From Acidobacteriota bacterium (GTDB taxonomy: Bacteria; Acidobacteriota; Vicinamibacteria; Vicinamibacterales; JAKQTR01), in the NCBI GenBank assembly GCA_026393735.1, contig JAPKZP010000066.1, forward strand, positions 1 through 26,212: a stretch of DNA of 26,212 nucleotides, given 5' to 3'. Of this stretch, positions 1 through 8,131 are shown piece by piece; position 1 is the stretch's first letter; every line of letters begins with the position of its first letter. The translations under genes were made by a program, and so were the position numbers. Under the pieces are notes generated by a model that saw only the letters and a program-made list of their open reading frames with translations, was not told the origin of the DNA and did no database searches.

Positions 1-807
1 GTCGTGCAGGCCCTGTCGCAGGGCGTCGATCGCCTCGTGCCCGAGCTCGTCACGCTGCTGGTCGATCTCGTGAAGCCGGCCGGCATCCTCGCCCGCAACG
101 ACGTGCGCGTGCGCCAGCTCGAAGGACTCGAGTCGACGGTCACGCTGCTGCACGGCGACGTGCCGCCGCTCGTGTCGGTACGGGAAGGGCGCATCGAACA
201 CCAGGTGGATCTCTGGCACGGGCAGAAGACCGGCCTCTTCCTGGACCAGCGCGAGAACCGCGTGGCCGCCCGCGCCTACGCACGCGGGCGTCTCCTGGAC
301 TGCTTCAGCTACCACGGGGCGTTCGCCCTGCAGCTCGCCGACCGCGTCGACCAGGTGCTGGCGATCGACGTGTCCGAAGACGCCGTGGGGCACATCCGGT
401 CGAACGCGCAGCGCAATCAGATCACCAACATCGAGGCGCGCTGCGCCAACGTGTTCGATGCGCTGCGGCAGATGGAACGCTCCGGCGAGCGCTTCGACAC
501 GATCGTGCTCGACCCGCCGGCCTTCGCCAAGAGCAAGGACGCGGTCGACAAGGCCTACACCGGCTACAAGGAAATCAACCTCCGCGCGATGAAGCTGTTG
601 CGGCCCGGCGGCGTCCTCGTCACGTGCACCTGCTCGTACCACGTCGACGAGGCGTCGTTCGGGCAGATCGTCTACGACGCGTCGGTCGACGCCCGCGTCC
701 GGATGAGCGTGCTCGAGAAGCGCATGCAGTCGCGGGACCACCCCGTGCTGCTGGGCGTGCCCGAGACGTACTACCTGAAGTGCTTCATCCTGCGGAGACT
801 CGCGTAA
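1..807 (+). CDS. RlmI-like class I SAM-dependent rRNA (cytosine) methyltransferase, 5'-truncated by window edge
   Basis: The reading frame is open from base 1, so the gene begins upstream; 268 codons are visible. The catalytic part of the RlmI/YccW family (23S rRNA m5C methyltransferases using S-adenosylmethionine) is seen. It has the GQKTGLFLDQRENR block (visible residues ~78-91), the SAM-binding LLDCFSYHGAF segment (~98-108), an acidic AIDVS strand end (~121-125), and the LDPPAFAKSK motif (~171-180). A CTCSYH segment (~204-209) probably carries the cysteine that attacks the substrate base. RlmI proteins are about 390 aa with an N-terminal PUA domain, which would lie outside the window. The TAA stop is 5 nt before the tex start, so the two are probably co-transcribed. 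The exact target base cannot be inferred. Confidence 0.88.
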   Translation, partial: VVQALSQGVDRLVPELVTLLVDLVKPAGILARNDVRVRQLEGLESTVTLLHGDVPPLVSVREGRIEHQVDLWHGQKTGLFLDQRENRVAARAYARGRLLDCFSYHGAFALQLADRVDQVLAIDVSEDAVGHIRSNAQRNQITNIEARCANVFDALRQMERSGERFDTIVLDPPAFAKSKDAVDKAYTGYKEINLRAMKLLRPGGVLVTCTCSYHVDEASFGQIVYDASVDARVRMSVLEKRMQSRDHPVLLGVPETYYLKCFILRRLA

Positions 808-812
808 GGCTC

Positions 813-3137
813 ATGGACCCCATCGTCGTCCGTATCGCTGCCGAACTCGCCGTCAATCCCTCGCAGGTCGAAGCCGCCGCCTCGCTCCTCGATGGCGGGG
901 CGACCGTGCCGTTCATCGCGCGCTACCGGAAGGAAGCCACCGGCGGGCTCGACGATACCCACCTGCGGCACCTCGACGAGCGCCTGCACTACCTGCGCGA
1001 GCTGGAAGACCGCCGCACGGCGATCCTGCAGTCCGTCGGCGGGCAGGGCAAACTGACGACGGAGCTGGAGGCCGGGATTCGGCGCGCCGAGACCAAGACC
1101 GCGCTGGAGGACCTCTATCTGCCCTACCGGCCGAAGCGCAGGACGAAGGCCACGATTGCCCGCGAGGCGGGACTCGAACCGCTCGCCGACCTGCTGCTCG
1201 CGGATCCGTCCGTGGGACCGGAACAACGGGCCGGCGCATTCGTCGATCCCGGCAAAGGCGTGGCTGACGTCGCTGCGGCGCTCGAGGGCGCCCGCTGGAT
1301 CGTCGCAGAGCGCTTCTCCGAGGATGCCGCCCTGGTCGGATCGCTCCGGCAGTACCTGTGGGATCACGCCGAGATCGCGTCGCGGGTCGTCGACGGCAAG
1401 CACGAGGAGGGCGCCAAGTTCTCCGACTACTTCAGTGCCCGTGAGCGGTTCCGCACGATACCGTCCCACCGCGCGCTCGCGCTGCTGCGGGGCCGCAACG
1501 ACGGCATCCTGCGCCTTGGCATGGCGTTGCCGGAGGACGAAGAGGCCAGGCAGGCCAGCCGCCTGCCGGTCACGCCCGAACTGATGATCGGTCGTCGGTA
1601 CGGCATCTCCATGGAGCCGCGCCAGGCGGGCCCACCGGGCGAGGCGTGGCGGCGCGAGACCGTGCGCGCCGCATGGGCGGTGAAGATCAGCGACCACCTC
1701 GAAACCGACCTGATGGCCACGGTGCGGGACGCCGCGGAGCGGGAGGCCATCCGCGTGTTCGGCCGCAACCTGCGCGATCTCCTGCTGGCCGCGCCAGCCG
1801 GGGCGCGCCCGACGCTGGGCCTCGATCCGGGCCTCCGCACCGGCGTGAAGGTGGCGGCCGTCGATGCCACCGGCAAGCTGGTCGACACCGCCACCATCTA
1901 CCCGCATGCGCCACGCAACGACTGGGACCAGTCGATTGCCGTGCTCGCGGCGCTCGTCGAACGCCACCGCATCGAGCTCATCAGCATCGGCAACGGCACC
2001 GCGTCACGAGAAACCGTTCGGCTCGTCTCGGATCTTCTCGGGCGCCATCCGGCGATCACGGCACACAAGGTCGTGGTATCGGAAGCGGGAGCCTCCGTGT
2101 ACTCGGCGTCCGAGCTTGCGGCCAGGGAGTTTCCCGGCCTGGACGTGTCGCTGCGCGGCGCCGTGTCCATCGCGCGGCGCCTGCAGGATCCGCTCGCCGA
2201 GCTCGTGAAGATCGAACCGAAGGCCATCGGCGTGGGGCAGTACCAGCACGACGTCAGCCAGCCGGCGCTCGCGCGTGCGCTCGACGCCGTCGTGGAAGAC
2301 TGCGTCAACGCCGTCGGCGCCGACGTCAACACGGCATCGCCGGCGCTGCTCGCCCGCATCTCAGGCCTGAACGAGCGTCTCGCCACGAACCTCGTGGCCT
2401 ACCGCGACGAGCACGGGGCCTTCCAGTCCCGCAACGACCTCAAGAAAGTGCCGCGATTCGGCGACAAGACGTTCGAACAGGCCGCGGGATTCCTGCGCAT
2501 CCGGAACGGGCGCCATCCGCTTGATGCCTCGGGTGTGCACCCCGAGGCGTACCCGGTCGTGCAGCGCATCGTTCAGGCGGCCGGCAAGCCCATCCACGCC
2601 ATCATCGGCGACGCCTCGCTCTTGCGGGGACTCACGCCTGAGACCTTCGTCGACGACCGCTTCGGCATGCCGACCGTCAAGGACATCCTGGCGGAGCTGG
2701 AAAAGCCAGGACGGGATCCGCGGCCCGGATTCAGGACGGCTGCGTTCCGCGATGGCGTGGAGGATCTCAAGGACCTCGAGCCAGGCATGACGCTCGAGGG
2801 CACCGTCACCAACGTGACGAACTTCGGCGCGTTCGTCGACATCGGCGTCCACCAGGACGGCCTCGTGCACGTGTCGCAGCTGGCGGACCGCTTCGTCAAG
2901 GACCCGAGCGAGGTCGTCAAGGCCGGCGATATCGTGAAGGTGACGGTCGTCGAGGTCGATCTCAAGCGGCGCCGCGTGGCGCTGTCGATGAAGTCCGGAC
3001 AGCCCGTGCCCACGAGGGCGGGCGAGGCAGTTCCGGCTCGCAACGCCGGTCCCGCACCTCTCCCGGGACCCACGCCGCCGGCAAGGCCGGCGCAGACATC
3101 CATGGCTGCGGCGTTTCGGAATCTGCGGGAGAAATAG
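813..3137 (+). CDS. tex: Tex family transcription accessory / RNA-binding protein
   Basis: The product is 774 aa, a normal Tex length. Tex proteins are nucleic-acid-binding S1 proteins linked to transcription and RNA processing in the cytoplasm. The start is the ATG at 813 (MDPIVVRIAAEL), because typical Tex N-terminal sequence begins there and AAGG lies just upstream. An in-frame extension back to 624 only reads through the preceding gene. In order: a helical N-terminal region with VPFIARYRKEATGGLDD (~32-48); a YqgF/RNase H-like domain from about residue 330 (LGLDPGLRTGVKVAAVD); a helix-hairpin-helix region near 505-570 (NTASPALLARISGLNERLA); and a C-terminal S1 domain near 657-730 (GTVTNVTNFGAFVDIGVHQD). 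A Pro/Ala-rich tail follows. It is convergent with the small secreted-protein gene, 16 bp apart. Confidence 0.95.
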   Translation: MDPIVVRIAAELAVNPSQVEAAASLLDGGATVPFIARYRKEATGGLDDTHLRHLDERLHYLRELEDRRTAILQSVGGQGKLTTELEAGIRRAETKTALEDLYLPYRPKRRTKATIAREAGLEPLADLLLADPSVGPEQRAGAFVDPGKGVADVAAALEGARWIVAERFSEDAALVGSLRQYLWDHAEIASRVVDGKHEEGAKFSDYFSARERFRTIPSHRALALLRGRNDGILRLGMALPEDEEARQASRLPVTPELMIGRRYGISMEPRQAGPPGEAWRRETVRAAWAVKISDHLETDLMATVRDAAEREAIRVFGRNLRDLLLAAPAGARPTLGLDPGLRTGVKVAAVDATGKLVDTATIYPHAPRNDWDQSIAVLAALVERHRIELISIGNGTASRETVRLVSDLLGRHPAITAHKVVVSEAGASVYSASELAAREFPGLDVSLRGAVSIARRLQDPLAELVKIEPKAIGVGQYQHDVSQPALARALDAVVEDCVNAVGADVNTASPALLARISGLNERLATNLVAYRDEHGAFQSRNDLKKVPRFGDKTFEQAAGFLRIRNGRHPLDASGVHPEAYPVVQRIVQAAGKPIHAIIGDASLLRGLTPETFVDDRFGMPTVKDILAELEKPGRDPRPGFRTAAFRDGVEDLKDLEPGMTLEGTVTNVTNFGAFVDIGVHQDGLVHVSQLADRFVKDPSEVVKAGDIVKVTVVEVDLKRRRVALSMKSGQPVPTRAGEAVPARNAGPAPLPGPTPPARPAQTSMAAAFRNLREK

Positions 3138-3153
3138 CTGCCCGGCGATCGAT

Positions 3154-3744
3154 CTACTTGCCACGCCCGGCAGGAGCAGGCGGCGGCGGGACGATCTGGA
3201 TGACCGTCGGGAAGTGCGTGGGCGTCGCACCAGGCTTCGGATTCATGTACCCGGGTGACCCGCCCGTCGTGTAGTCCTTCACCGTCACGCCGGGCGGAAA
3301 CGCAACATCCGTCTCGCGGAACTTGCCCACTTCGAACATGTGGACGGCCGGCACGTCGAAGACCAGTTCGCCTTTGTCCTTCAGGACCGTCCGATAGTAG
3401 GCCACCAGCTCGGCGAAGGTCTGTGTGCTGCCATAAAGGTAGAATCGCTGGCCGAGTCCTGCGTCGTAGGATCCCAGGTACCGAGCCGTGGGGAACACCG
3501 GCACCCCCAACTGGCTCTCGTCCGGGGGTTGCTCTGCGGTCGCCGGCTGGGGCGCCGGCGCGGCCACTGTAGGCTTCGGCTGAACCGGAGCCGTGAGCTT
3601 GGGCTGCGTTGGCTGGGCCTGCGCGCCGGGGACAGGTGGCGGCGGCTGCGGCCGTGCCACGGGCGGCTGGGCCAGAACGGCCGTCACCGAAACAGCCAAG
3701 ACCGCGGCCGTCGTCACGAAGAGGCTCAGCCAGAACCGGCGCAT
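3154..3744 (-). CDS. Secreted protein of unknown function with Pro-rich linker
   Basis: The product is 196 aa. The ATG at 3744 is chosen because it gives a clear signal peptide (MRRFWLSLF, a hydrophobic stretch of Ala/Val, then VLAQPP). A longer in-frame extension to 3933 is basic and unconvincing. After the signal, residues ~29-75 are a Pro/Gln/Ala/Val-rich linker. A compact C-terminal domain follows, starting near LGVPVFPTARYLGSYDAG and including TFAELVAYYRTVLKDKGELVF, VHMFEVGKFRETD and FPPGVTVKDYT. The protein ends in a short Pro-rich tail. It is probably exported to the periplasm or cell surface. I recognise no named domain and propose no function. A consensus TATAAT sits 6 nt before the start codon, suggesting a leaderless mRNA. 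Its neighbours give no functional hint. Confidence 0.8.
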   Translation of the reverse strand: MRRFWLSLFVTTAAVLAVSVTAVLAQPPVARPQPPPPVPGAQAQPTQPKLTAPVQPKPTVAAPAPQPATAEQPPDESQLGVPVFPTARYLGSYDAGLGQRFYLYGSTQTFAELVAYYRTVLKDKGELVFDVPAVHMFEVGKFRETDVAFPPGVTVKDYTTGGSPGYMNPKPGATPTHFPTVIQIVPPPPAPAGRGK

Positions 3745-3756
3745 ACAGGCATTATA
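3742..3756 (-). promoter_or_regulatory. -10 box TATAAT placed 6 nt before the start codon (leaderless type)
   Basis: On the minus strand TATAAT (3756-3751) is followed by six bases, GCCTGT, and then ATG (3744-3742). A sigma-70 start site normally lies about 6-8 nt after the -10 hexamer, which puts +1 at or next to the A of the start codon. There is no Shine-Dalgarno sequence and no room for one. No convincing -35 is seen. Confidence 0.6.
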
Positions 3757-3845
3757 TAGGAGGGACCGGGGCCGAATCCCGCTTGCCACGCCGAAGCCCG
3801 GCAGGCGACAGCGGGAGCCCCGAGTACCAGAGACCACTGACTCGA

Positions 3846-4982
3846 ATGAAATCCCTGCTCGCCTATTGCGAACGTGAACTGGCGTGGGCGGTCGAGACGA
3901 CCGAGGCCCTGGTGCGCCTGGAATCGCCCACACCCGACAAGGCCGCCGTCGATCGCTGCGGCGAGGAACTGGCCCGCCGCCTCGGCGACATCGGCGGACG
4001 CGTCCAGCGGTTTCCCCGCGCAGCGGCGGGCGATCACCTGCTGGCGGAATTCGGCTGCGGGCCGAGGCAGGTCCTCGTGCTCGGGCACCTCGACACGGTG
4101 TGGGATGTCGGGACCCTCTCCAGCCGCCCGCTGCGCCACGAGGACGGGCTGCTGTACGGGCCCGGGGTGTTCGACATGAAGGCCGGTCTCGCGCTCGGGA
4201 TGCTGGCGCTGCGCGCGCTGGCCGACAGCGCGTCCCCGTGGCCAGGCCGCGTCACGATGCTCGTCACGAGTGACGAGGAAACCGGCAGCGCGACGTCGCG
4301 GTCGTTGATTGAAGACGAAGCCCTCCGCAGCGAGGCCGTGCTGGTGCTGGAGCCGTCGCTGCCGGGAGGAGCCCTCAAGACGAGCCGCAAGGGGTGCGGG
4401 GCGTTCACGGTGCGCGTCGAGGGCGTTGCCGCCCACGCCGGCATCGAGCCGGAGAAGGGTGCCAGCGCGATCCACGAACTGGCGCGCCAGATCCTGGCGA
4501 TCGAACGGCTGCAGGATCCCGGCCGCGGGACGACGCTCAGTGTCGGCACCGTCCGGGGCGGAACGCGGGCGAACGTCATCGCAGCGGAGGCCGAAGCTGT
4601 CGTCGATGTGCGGGTGGCCGAGAGCCGGGAGGCGGCGCGCATCACCTCCGCCATGTTGTCGCTCGTGACCGCCGACCCCCGGACCAGGCTGACCGTCGGA
4701 GGCGGAGTGGATCGGCCCCCGTTCGAGCGGACGCCAGCTGTGGCGGACCTCTCCCGGCAGGCCCACGCGCTCGCGGCGGAGATCGGGGTCGACCTGGGCG
4801 AAGGTTCGACCGGCGGCGGCTCCGATGGAAACCTCACGGCAGCGGTCGGCGTCCCAACACTGGACGGGCTCGGCGCGGTCGGCGGCGGGGCTCACGCGAT
4901 TGACGAGCACGTGCGCATCGCAGACCTTCCCTGGCGGGCCGCGCTCCTCGCCGGCTTGCTGCGGCGGATCCTGGAGATCTAG
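3846..4982 (+). CDS. M20 family zinc metallopeptidase (carboxypeptidase G2 / ArgE-DapE-like)
   Basis: The product is 378 aa, typical for M20A. These enzymes are two-zinc amidohydrolases or peptidases acting on C-terminal amino acids or N-acyl amino acids. The start is the ATG at 3846 (MKSLLAYCERELAWAVE), which matches the usual M20 opening; earlier in-frame codons encode low-complexity sequence. The zinc and catalytic pattern is complete: H81 and D83 in GHLDTVWD, bridging D110 in GPGVFDMKAG, the acidic pair E144/E145 in DEETGS, E169 in VLEP, and a C-terminal His near 350 in GAHAIDEHV. H197 in VAAHAGIEPEKGA lies in the lid/dimerisation domain. No signal peptide is seen, so it is probably cytoplasmic. 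The sequence resembles glutamate carboxypeptidase-type members most, but the substrate is not determinable. htpX follows 38 bp downstream. Confidence 0.9.
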   Translation: MKSLLAYCERELAWAVETTEALVRLESPTPDKAAVDRCGEELARRLGDIGGRVQRFPRAAAGDHLLAEFGCGPRQVLVLGHLDTVWDVGTLSSRPLRHEDGLLYGPGVFDMKAGLALGMLALRALADSASPWPGRVTMLVTSDEETGSATSRSLIEDEALRSEAVLVLEPSLPGGALKTSRKGCGAFTVRVEGVAAHAGIEPEKGASAIHELARQILAIERLQDPGRGTTLSVGTVRGGTRANVIAAEAEAVVDVRVAESREAARITSAMLSLVTADPRTRLTVGGGVDRPPFERTPAVADLSRQAHALAAEIGVDLGEGSTGGGSDGNLTAAVGVPTLDGLGAVGGGAHAIDEHVRIADLPWRAALLAGLLRRILEI

Positions 4983-5020
4983 ACTGGATCGACGCGGGAT
5001 TGTTCAGACAGGACGTCATC

Positions 5021-5860
5021 ATGGGTAACGCAATCAAAACGACTCTGCTGCTCGGCCTGATGAGCGGCCTCCTGCTCGTACTCGGTGAGTACTTTGGCGG
5101 GTCAGGCGGTCTCGTCACGGCGTTCGGCTTCGCGATCGTCATGAACTTCGTGTCGTACTGGTTCTCCGACAAGATCGTCCTGAAGATGTACCGGGCGCAG
5201 CCGGTCGGGCCGGAGCATCCGCTCTACCAGATCACGGCGCGGCTCGCCCAGCGCGCCGGCCTGCCGATGCCGAAGGTCTACGTCATCCCGGATCCGTCGC
5301 CGAACGCGTTCGCCACGGGGCGGAACCCCTCGCACGCCGCCGTCGCGGCCACGGAGGGGATTCTCCGCCTGCTCGACCAGCGCGAACTCGAAGGCGTGCT
5401 CGCCCACGAACTCGCGCACGTGAAGCACCGGGACATTCTCATCAGCTCGATCGCCGCAACGCTGGGCGCTGCCATCATGATGATCGCCCGCATGGCGCAG
5501 TACGCGGCCTTCTTCGGCGGCGGCCGAAGCGACGATCGCGAGGGCGGTTCGAACCCGATCGGCATGCTCGCGACGGTCATCCTCGCGCCGCTCGCGGCGA
5601 TGCTCATCCAGGCGGCCATCTCGCGGTCGCGCGAGTTCGGGGCGGATGCCGGCGGGGCCGACATTGCCGGCACGCCGTACGGGCTGGTGGACGCCCTGCG
5701 CAAGCTCGACACGGCGTCGAAGCGCATTCCGATGGATGCGAACCCGGCCACGGCGCACATGTTCATCATCAAGCCGTTCAGCGTGTCGGGCATGCTGTCG
5801 ATGTTCAGCACGCATCCGCCGACCGCGGCTCGCATCAGCGCCCTGCTGGGCCAGTCGTAG
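5021..5860 (+). CDS. htpX: HtpX-like M48 membrane zinc metalloprotease
   Basis: The product is 279 aa, the usual HtpX size. HtpX is an inner-membrane protease that degrades misfolded membrane proteins. The ATG at 5021 is preferred over an in-frame TTG at 5000 because AGGA lies about 8 nt upstream and MGNAIKTTLLLGLMSGLLLV is a typical HtpX opening. There are two N-terminal membrane helices (~7-22 and ~29-47), then the zinc motif HELAH at 129-133 within AHELAHVKHRD. Two more hydrophobic segments follow (~141-165 and ~180-200), and the third zinc ligand is E205 in SREFGAD. The C-terminal SMFSTHPPTAARISAL is characteristic. It is probably co-transcribed with the M20 peptidase and converges on the UbiA gene with a 10-bp gap. 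Confidence 0.93.
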   Translation: MGNAIKTTLLLGLMSGLLLVLGEYFGGSGGLVTAFGFAIVMNFVSYWFSDKIVLKMYRAQPVGPEHPLYQITARLAQRAGLPMPKVYVIPDPSPNAFATGRNPSHAAVAATEGILRLLDQRELEGVLAHELAHVKHRDILISSIAATLGAAIMMIARMAQYAAFFGGGRSDDREGGSNPIGMLATVILAPLAAMLIQAAISRSREFGADAGGADIAGTPYGLVDALRKLDTASKRIPMDANPATAHMFIIKPFSVSGMLSMFSTHPPTAARISALLGQS

Positions 5861-5870
5861 GCGAGACGGC

Positions 5871-6788
5871 TTACAGCAGGTAGGCGGCCGCGAAGCCGAT
5901 CTGAGCGGCGAACATCATGCGGTACATGTGCGCCCACGACACGTGGTTTTCTTCCACCGCGAGTTCATCAGGCCGCCGCAGCATCAGGTAGCAGACGTAC
6001 AGCCCGTACGCGGTCATCAGCCCGCCGAGACCGTGGAGCAGCCAGGCGTTGCCGGTGAGCACGCCGGTCCACACCCCGATCGGGATCATCAGGAAGGGGA
6101 GGACGAAGGACGGCGAGATCATCCACGCCGCCCGCGTGACGCCGAACTGTATCGGGAGCGTGCGGCACCCGCCCAGCCGGTCTCCTTCCATGTCCGCGAA
6201 GTCCTTCGTGGTCGTCGCGCCGAGCAGGAACAAGCCGAAGATTGCTCCCAGGTACCACGGCTCCGCTCCCATCACGGTCTTGACCGCCGACCAGCCCGCC
6301 ACCTTCAGGAGCACCCCCCGCGGCACCGCAATCGTCACGTTCGCCCAGATCCCCAGTCGCTTCGTCCTGAACGGCGGCACGGAGTAGATGGTCGTGATCA
6401 GGCCCGCAGCGAGCACTATCCAGAAGCACTCGTGCCGGCCGCCAGGGGCGACGTACCACGCCATCACGAACGCGACGGCGAAGCTGACGATGGTGAAGAC
6501 CCACGCGTCCCGGATCGTCATGCGCCCGCTCGGCAACGGACGAGTCGGCTTGTTGATGCGGTCGATCTCCAGATCGTAGATCTGGTTCAAGCCGTTCGAC
6601 GCGGCGTTCAGCATGGCGGCCATCAACGCCCCGACGACCGGGGCCACGAGCAGCTGCCAGCTCCACGGCTCGCGGGGAGCGGCGCCGACCGCCGTCGCCG
6701 ACGCCGAGATGACCCCGAGCGCGGGGGCAATCAGCGTGAAGGGACGCGCGAAATCGACGAGGGTGCGCACACGTGCGGACGGGCTCAC
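5871..6788 (-). CDS. UbiA-superfamily prenyltransferase (chlorophyll synthase / homogentisate prenyltransferase-like)
   Basis: The product is 305 aa with about eight or nine hydrophobic helices, an integral membrane prenyltransferase. The GTG start at 6788 overlaps the upstream stop as GTGA. The first Asp-rich prenyl-diphosphate site is NQIYDLEID (N68, D72, D76), followed by RINKPTRPLPSG. The second is KDFADMEGD (D196, D199, D203), with RLGGCRTLP after it, and the loop contains IYSVPPFRTKRLG. These blocks resemble the ChlG/BchG, homogentisate phytyltransferase and geranylgeranylglyceryl-phosphate synthase group more than MenA or UbiA proper. It should transfer a prenyl group from a diphosphate to an aromatic or other acceptor. 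The coupled upstream prenol kinase gene suggests the donor is made by salvage. The acceptor is unknown, and no chlorophyll genes are in the window. Confidence 0.88.
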   Translation of the reverse strand: MSPSARVRTLVDFARPFTLIAPALGVISASATAVGAAPREPWSWQLLVAPVVGALMAAMLNAASNGLNQIYDLEIDRINKPTRPLPSGRMTIRDAWVFTIVSFAVAFVMAWYVAPGGRHECFWIVLAAGLITTIYSVPPFRTKRLGIWANVTIAVPRGVLLKVAGWSAVKTVMGAEPWYLGAIFGLFLLGATTTKDFADMEGDRLGGCRTLPIQFGVTRAAWMISPSFVLPFLMIPIGVWTGVLTGNAWLLHGLGGLMTAYGLYVCYLMLRRPDELAVEENHVSWAHMYRMMFAAQIGFAAAYLL

Positions 6789-8131
6789 ATCAGCCTCATG
6801 AAGACAATCGCGACGATGGCGCCCGTCGCCGTGTTGATGAAGTTCAGGACGTCGTTGTTCACCACGCCCTGGGCCTCGAGCGTCGCCGCGAGCGCGCTCT
6901 CGACGACCGAGCCCGCGATCGCGCCGCCGACGGCGGGCCACACCAGCGCCGCGGGCACCAGTCCGAGCCATGCACCCGCGGAGGCCAGCACAAGTGCGCC
7001 GATGATACCCGCACCCGAGCCTTCGATCGATACGGCGCCCGGCGTGCCTGGCCGTACCTGCGAGAGCGTCGTGGGCAGGTAGGTCCGGCCACCCCAGGCC
7101 TTGCCGATCTCGCTGGCGACCGTGTCGCTTCCGCCGGTGGTCAACGCGGCAACGAACGCCAGCATGGCGGCGTCATGGTACGGCGTCGTCACGGCCGCAA
7201 TCGCCGCCACGGCCGCCAGCCCGGTATTCGCGAACGCATTCCCGCCGCCGCGCCGCCCGCCACGTTCCTCGGCAATGCCCAGGATCGCTTTTCGCTTGAG
7301 CCCGAGTTTCGATGCCAGTGTCGCCGTCGCGAACGTCAAGAACAACAGCACCCAGCCAGGCACGCCCAGGCTGGCATAGACCGCCACGCCAATCGCCCAG
7401 CCCGTCACCATGCCGGACGCGCGCACGGTGCCAGCGGCCCACCCCCCGCCGGCGGCGAGCGCGTTGACGAGGACGGCCGCGATCAGGTGTGCGCCGACCG
7501 CGTCGCGATGTGTCGCCCACGCGGCAGCCGTCATCAGGCCGCCCAGCCACAGCACGGCTCCCGCCACAGCGGGCGTCGTGACATTGTCGTCGAGCGTCAT
7601 GGGCACCGTTTCCGCGAAGCCGGCCGCGAGAGCGGCCGCGGCGGGCGCGAGCAAGATGAAGAGCAGGGACGGTCTCGGCATGATCGCGGGCGCCGTCCAC
7701 CACGCGAGGATGACCGCGGCTGTCCCTCCGGCGATGACGAATGACGCCAGGCCCTCGTACGTCTTCGCCGGGTTCCACGGCAGCGCATGCCGGCCCCAGC
7801 GCCGGCCGGCGAGGGTGGCGGTGCCGTCTCCCACGGCGAGCACGGCCCAGGCTGCGGCCGCCACGTCGAGCCGCGTGGGGAACGCCAGGATCAGCACGAG
7901 CACCGCGAGCGGGTACATGAGGATGCCGACGGGATAGCCACGCGCCGCGTCGACCGGGCGGACAATCGCCTGTCCTCCGGACCGCGGCAACACCAGCGCG
8001 TTGAACGCCAGGGCGGCGAGGGCACAGAGCGCAGCCTGCCACCACGTGAGCCATCGCAAGCCGAACGCAAACGCCACCATCGAGATGTGCACCGCCTGCC
8101 GGCGTGTTTCAGAGAACGCCGGCGCGCTCAT
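6785..8131 (-). CDS. Fused phytol/prenol kinase (COG0170) and DUF92 prenyl-phosphate kinase (COG1836)
   Basis: The product is 448 aa with two membrane domains. The N-terminal part (~1-200) looks like the dolichol/phytol kinase (CTP transferase, SEC59/VTE5) family, with GDGTATLAGRRWGRHALP (101-118), then KTYEG (123-127), plus TLDDN near 179-183. The C-terminal part (~211-448) is DUF92: GTVRASGMVTGWAIG, GNAFANTG (297-304), LTTGGSDTVASEIGKAWGG, PGTPGAVSIEGSGAG, and NFINTATGA near the end. In Arabidopsis, VTE5 phosphorylates phytol and the DUF92 protein VTE6 phosphorylates phytyl phosphate. One chain here would therefore take a prenol to its diphosphate at the membrane (inference). The ATG overlaps the SDR stop (ATGA) and the stop overlaps the UbiA start (GTGA), so the three are almost certainly co-translated. 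Confidence 0.85.
   Translation of the reverse strand: MSAPAFSETRRQAVHISMVAFAFGLRWLTWWQAALCALAALAFNALVLPRSGGQAIVRPVDAARGYPVGILMYPLAVLVLILAFPTRLDVAAAAWAVLAVGDGTATLAGRRWGRHALPWNPAKTYEGLASFVIAGGTAAVILAWWTAPAIMPRPSLLFILLAPAAAALAAGFAETVPMTLDDNVTTPAVAGAVLWLGGLMTAAAWATHRDAVGAHLIAAVLVNALAAGGGWAAGTVRASGMVTGWAIGVAVYASLGVPGWVLLFLTFATATLASKLGLKRKAILGIAEERGGRRGGGNAFANTGLAAVAAIAAVTTPYHDAAMLAFVAALTTGGSDTVASEIGKAWGGRTYLPTTLSQVRPGTPGAVSIEGSGAGIIGALVLASAGAWLGLVPAALVWPAVGGAIAGSVVESALAATLEAQGVVNNDVLNFINTATGAIVAIVFMRLM

Noticed and set aside
771..1967. Long open frame on the minus strand opposite tex
   Set aside because: It is antisense to a well-supported tex gene and its sequence is compositionally biased (Arg/Gly/Asp-rich) with no recognisable motif. 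This is usual for shadow frames in GC-rich DNA.
3751..3846. A plus-strand promoter for the M20 peptidase from the same AT-rich patch
   Set aside because: TTATAT on the plus strand has no suitable -35 and lies about 90 nt upstream of the start. It is not distinguishable from the overlap with the minus-strand TATAAT.
5646..7082. 478-codon open frame on the plus strand through the end of htpX and the UbiA gene
   Set aside because: It crosses two supported genes; the translation is His/Arg/Pro-rich low complexity. The UbiA and HtpX motifs lie in the other frames.
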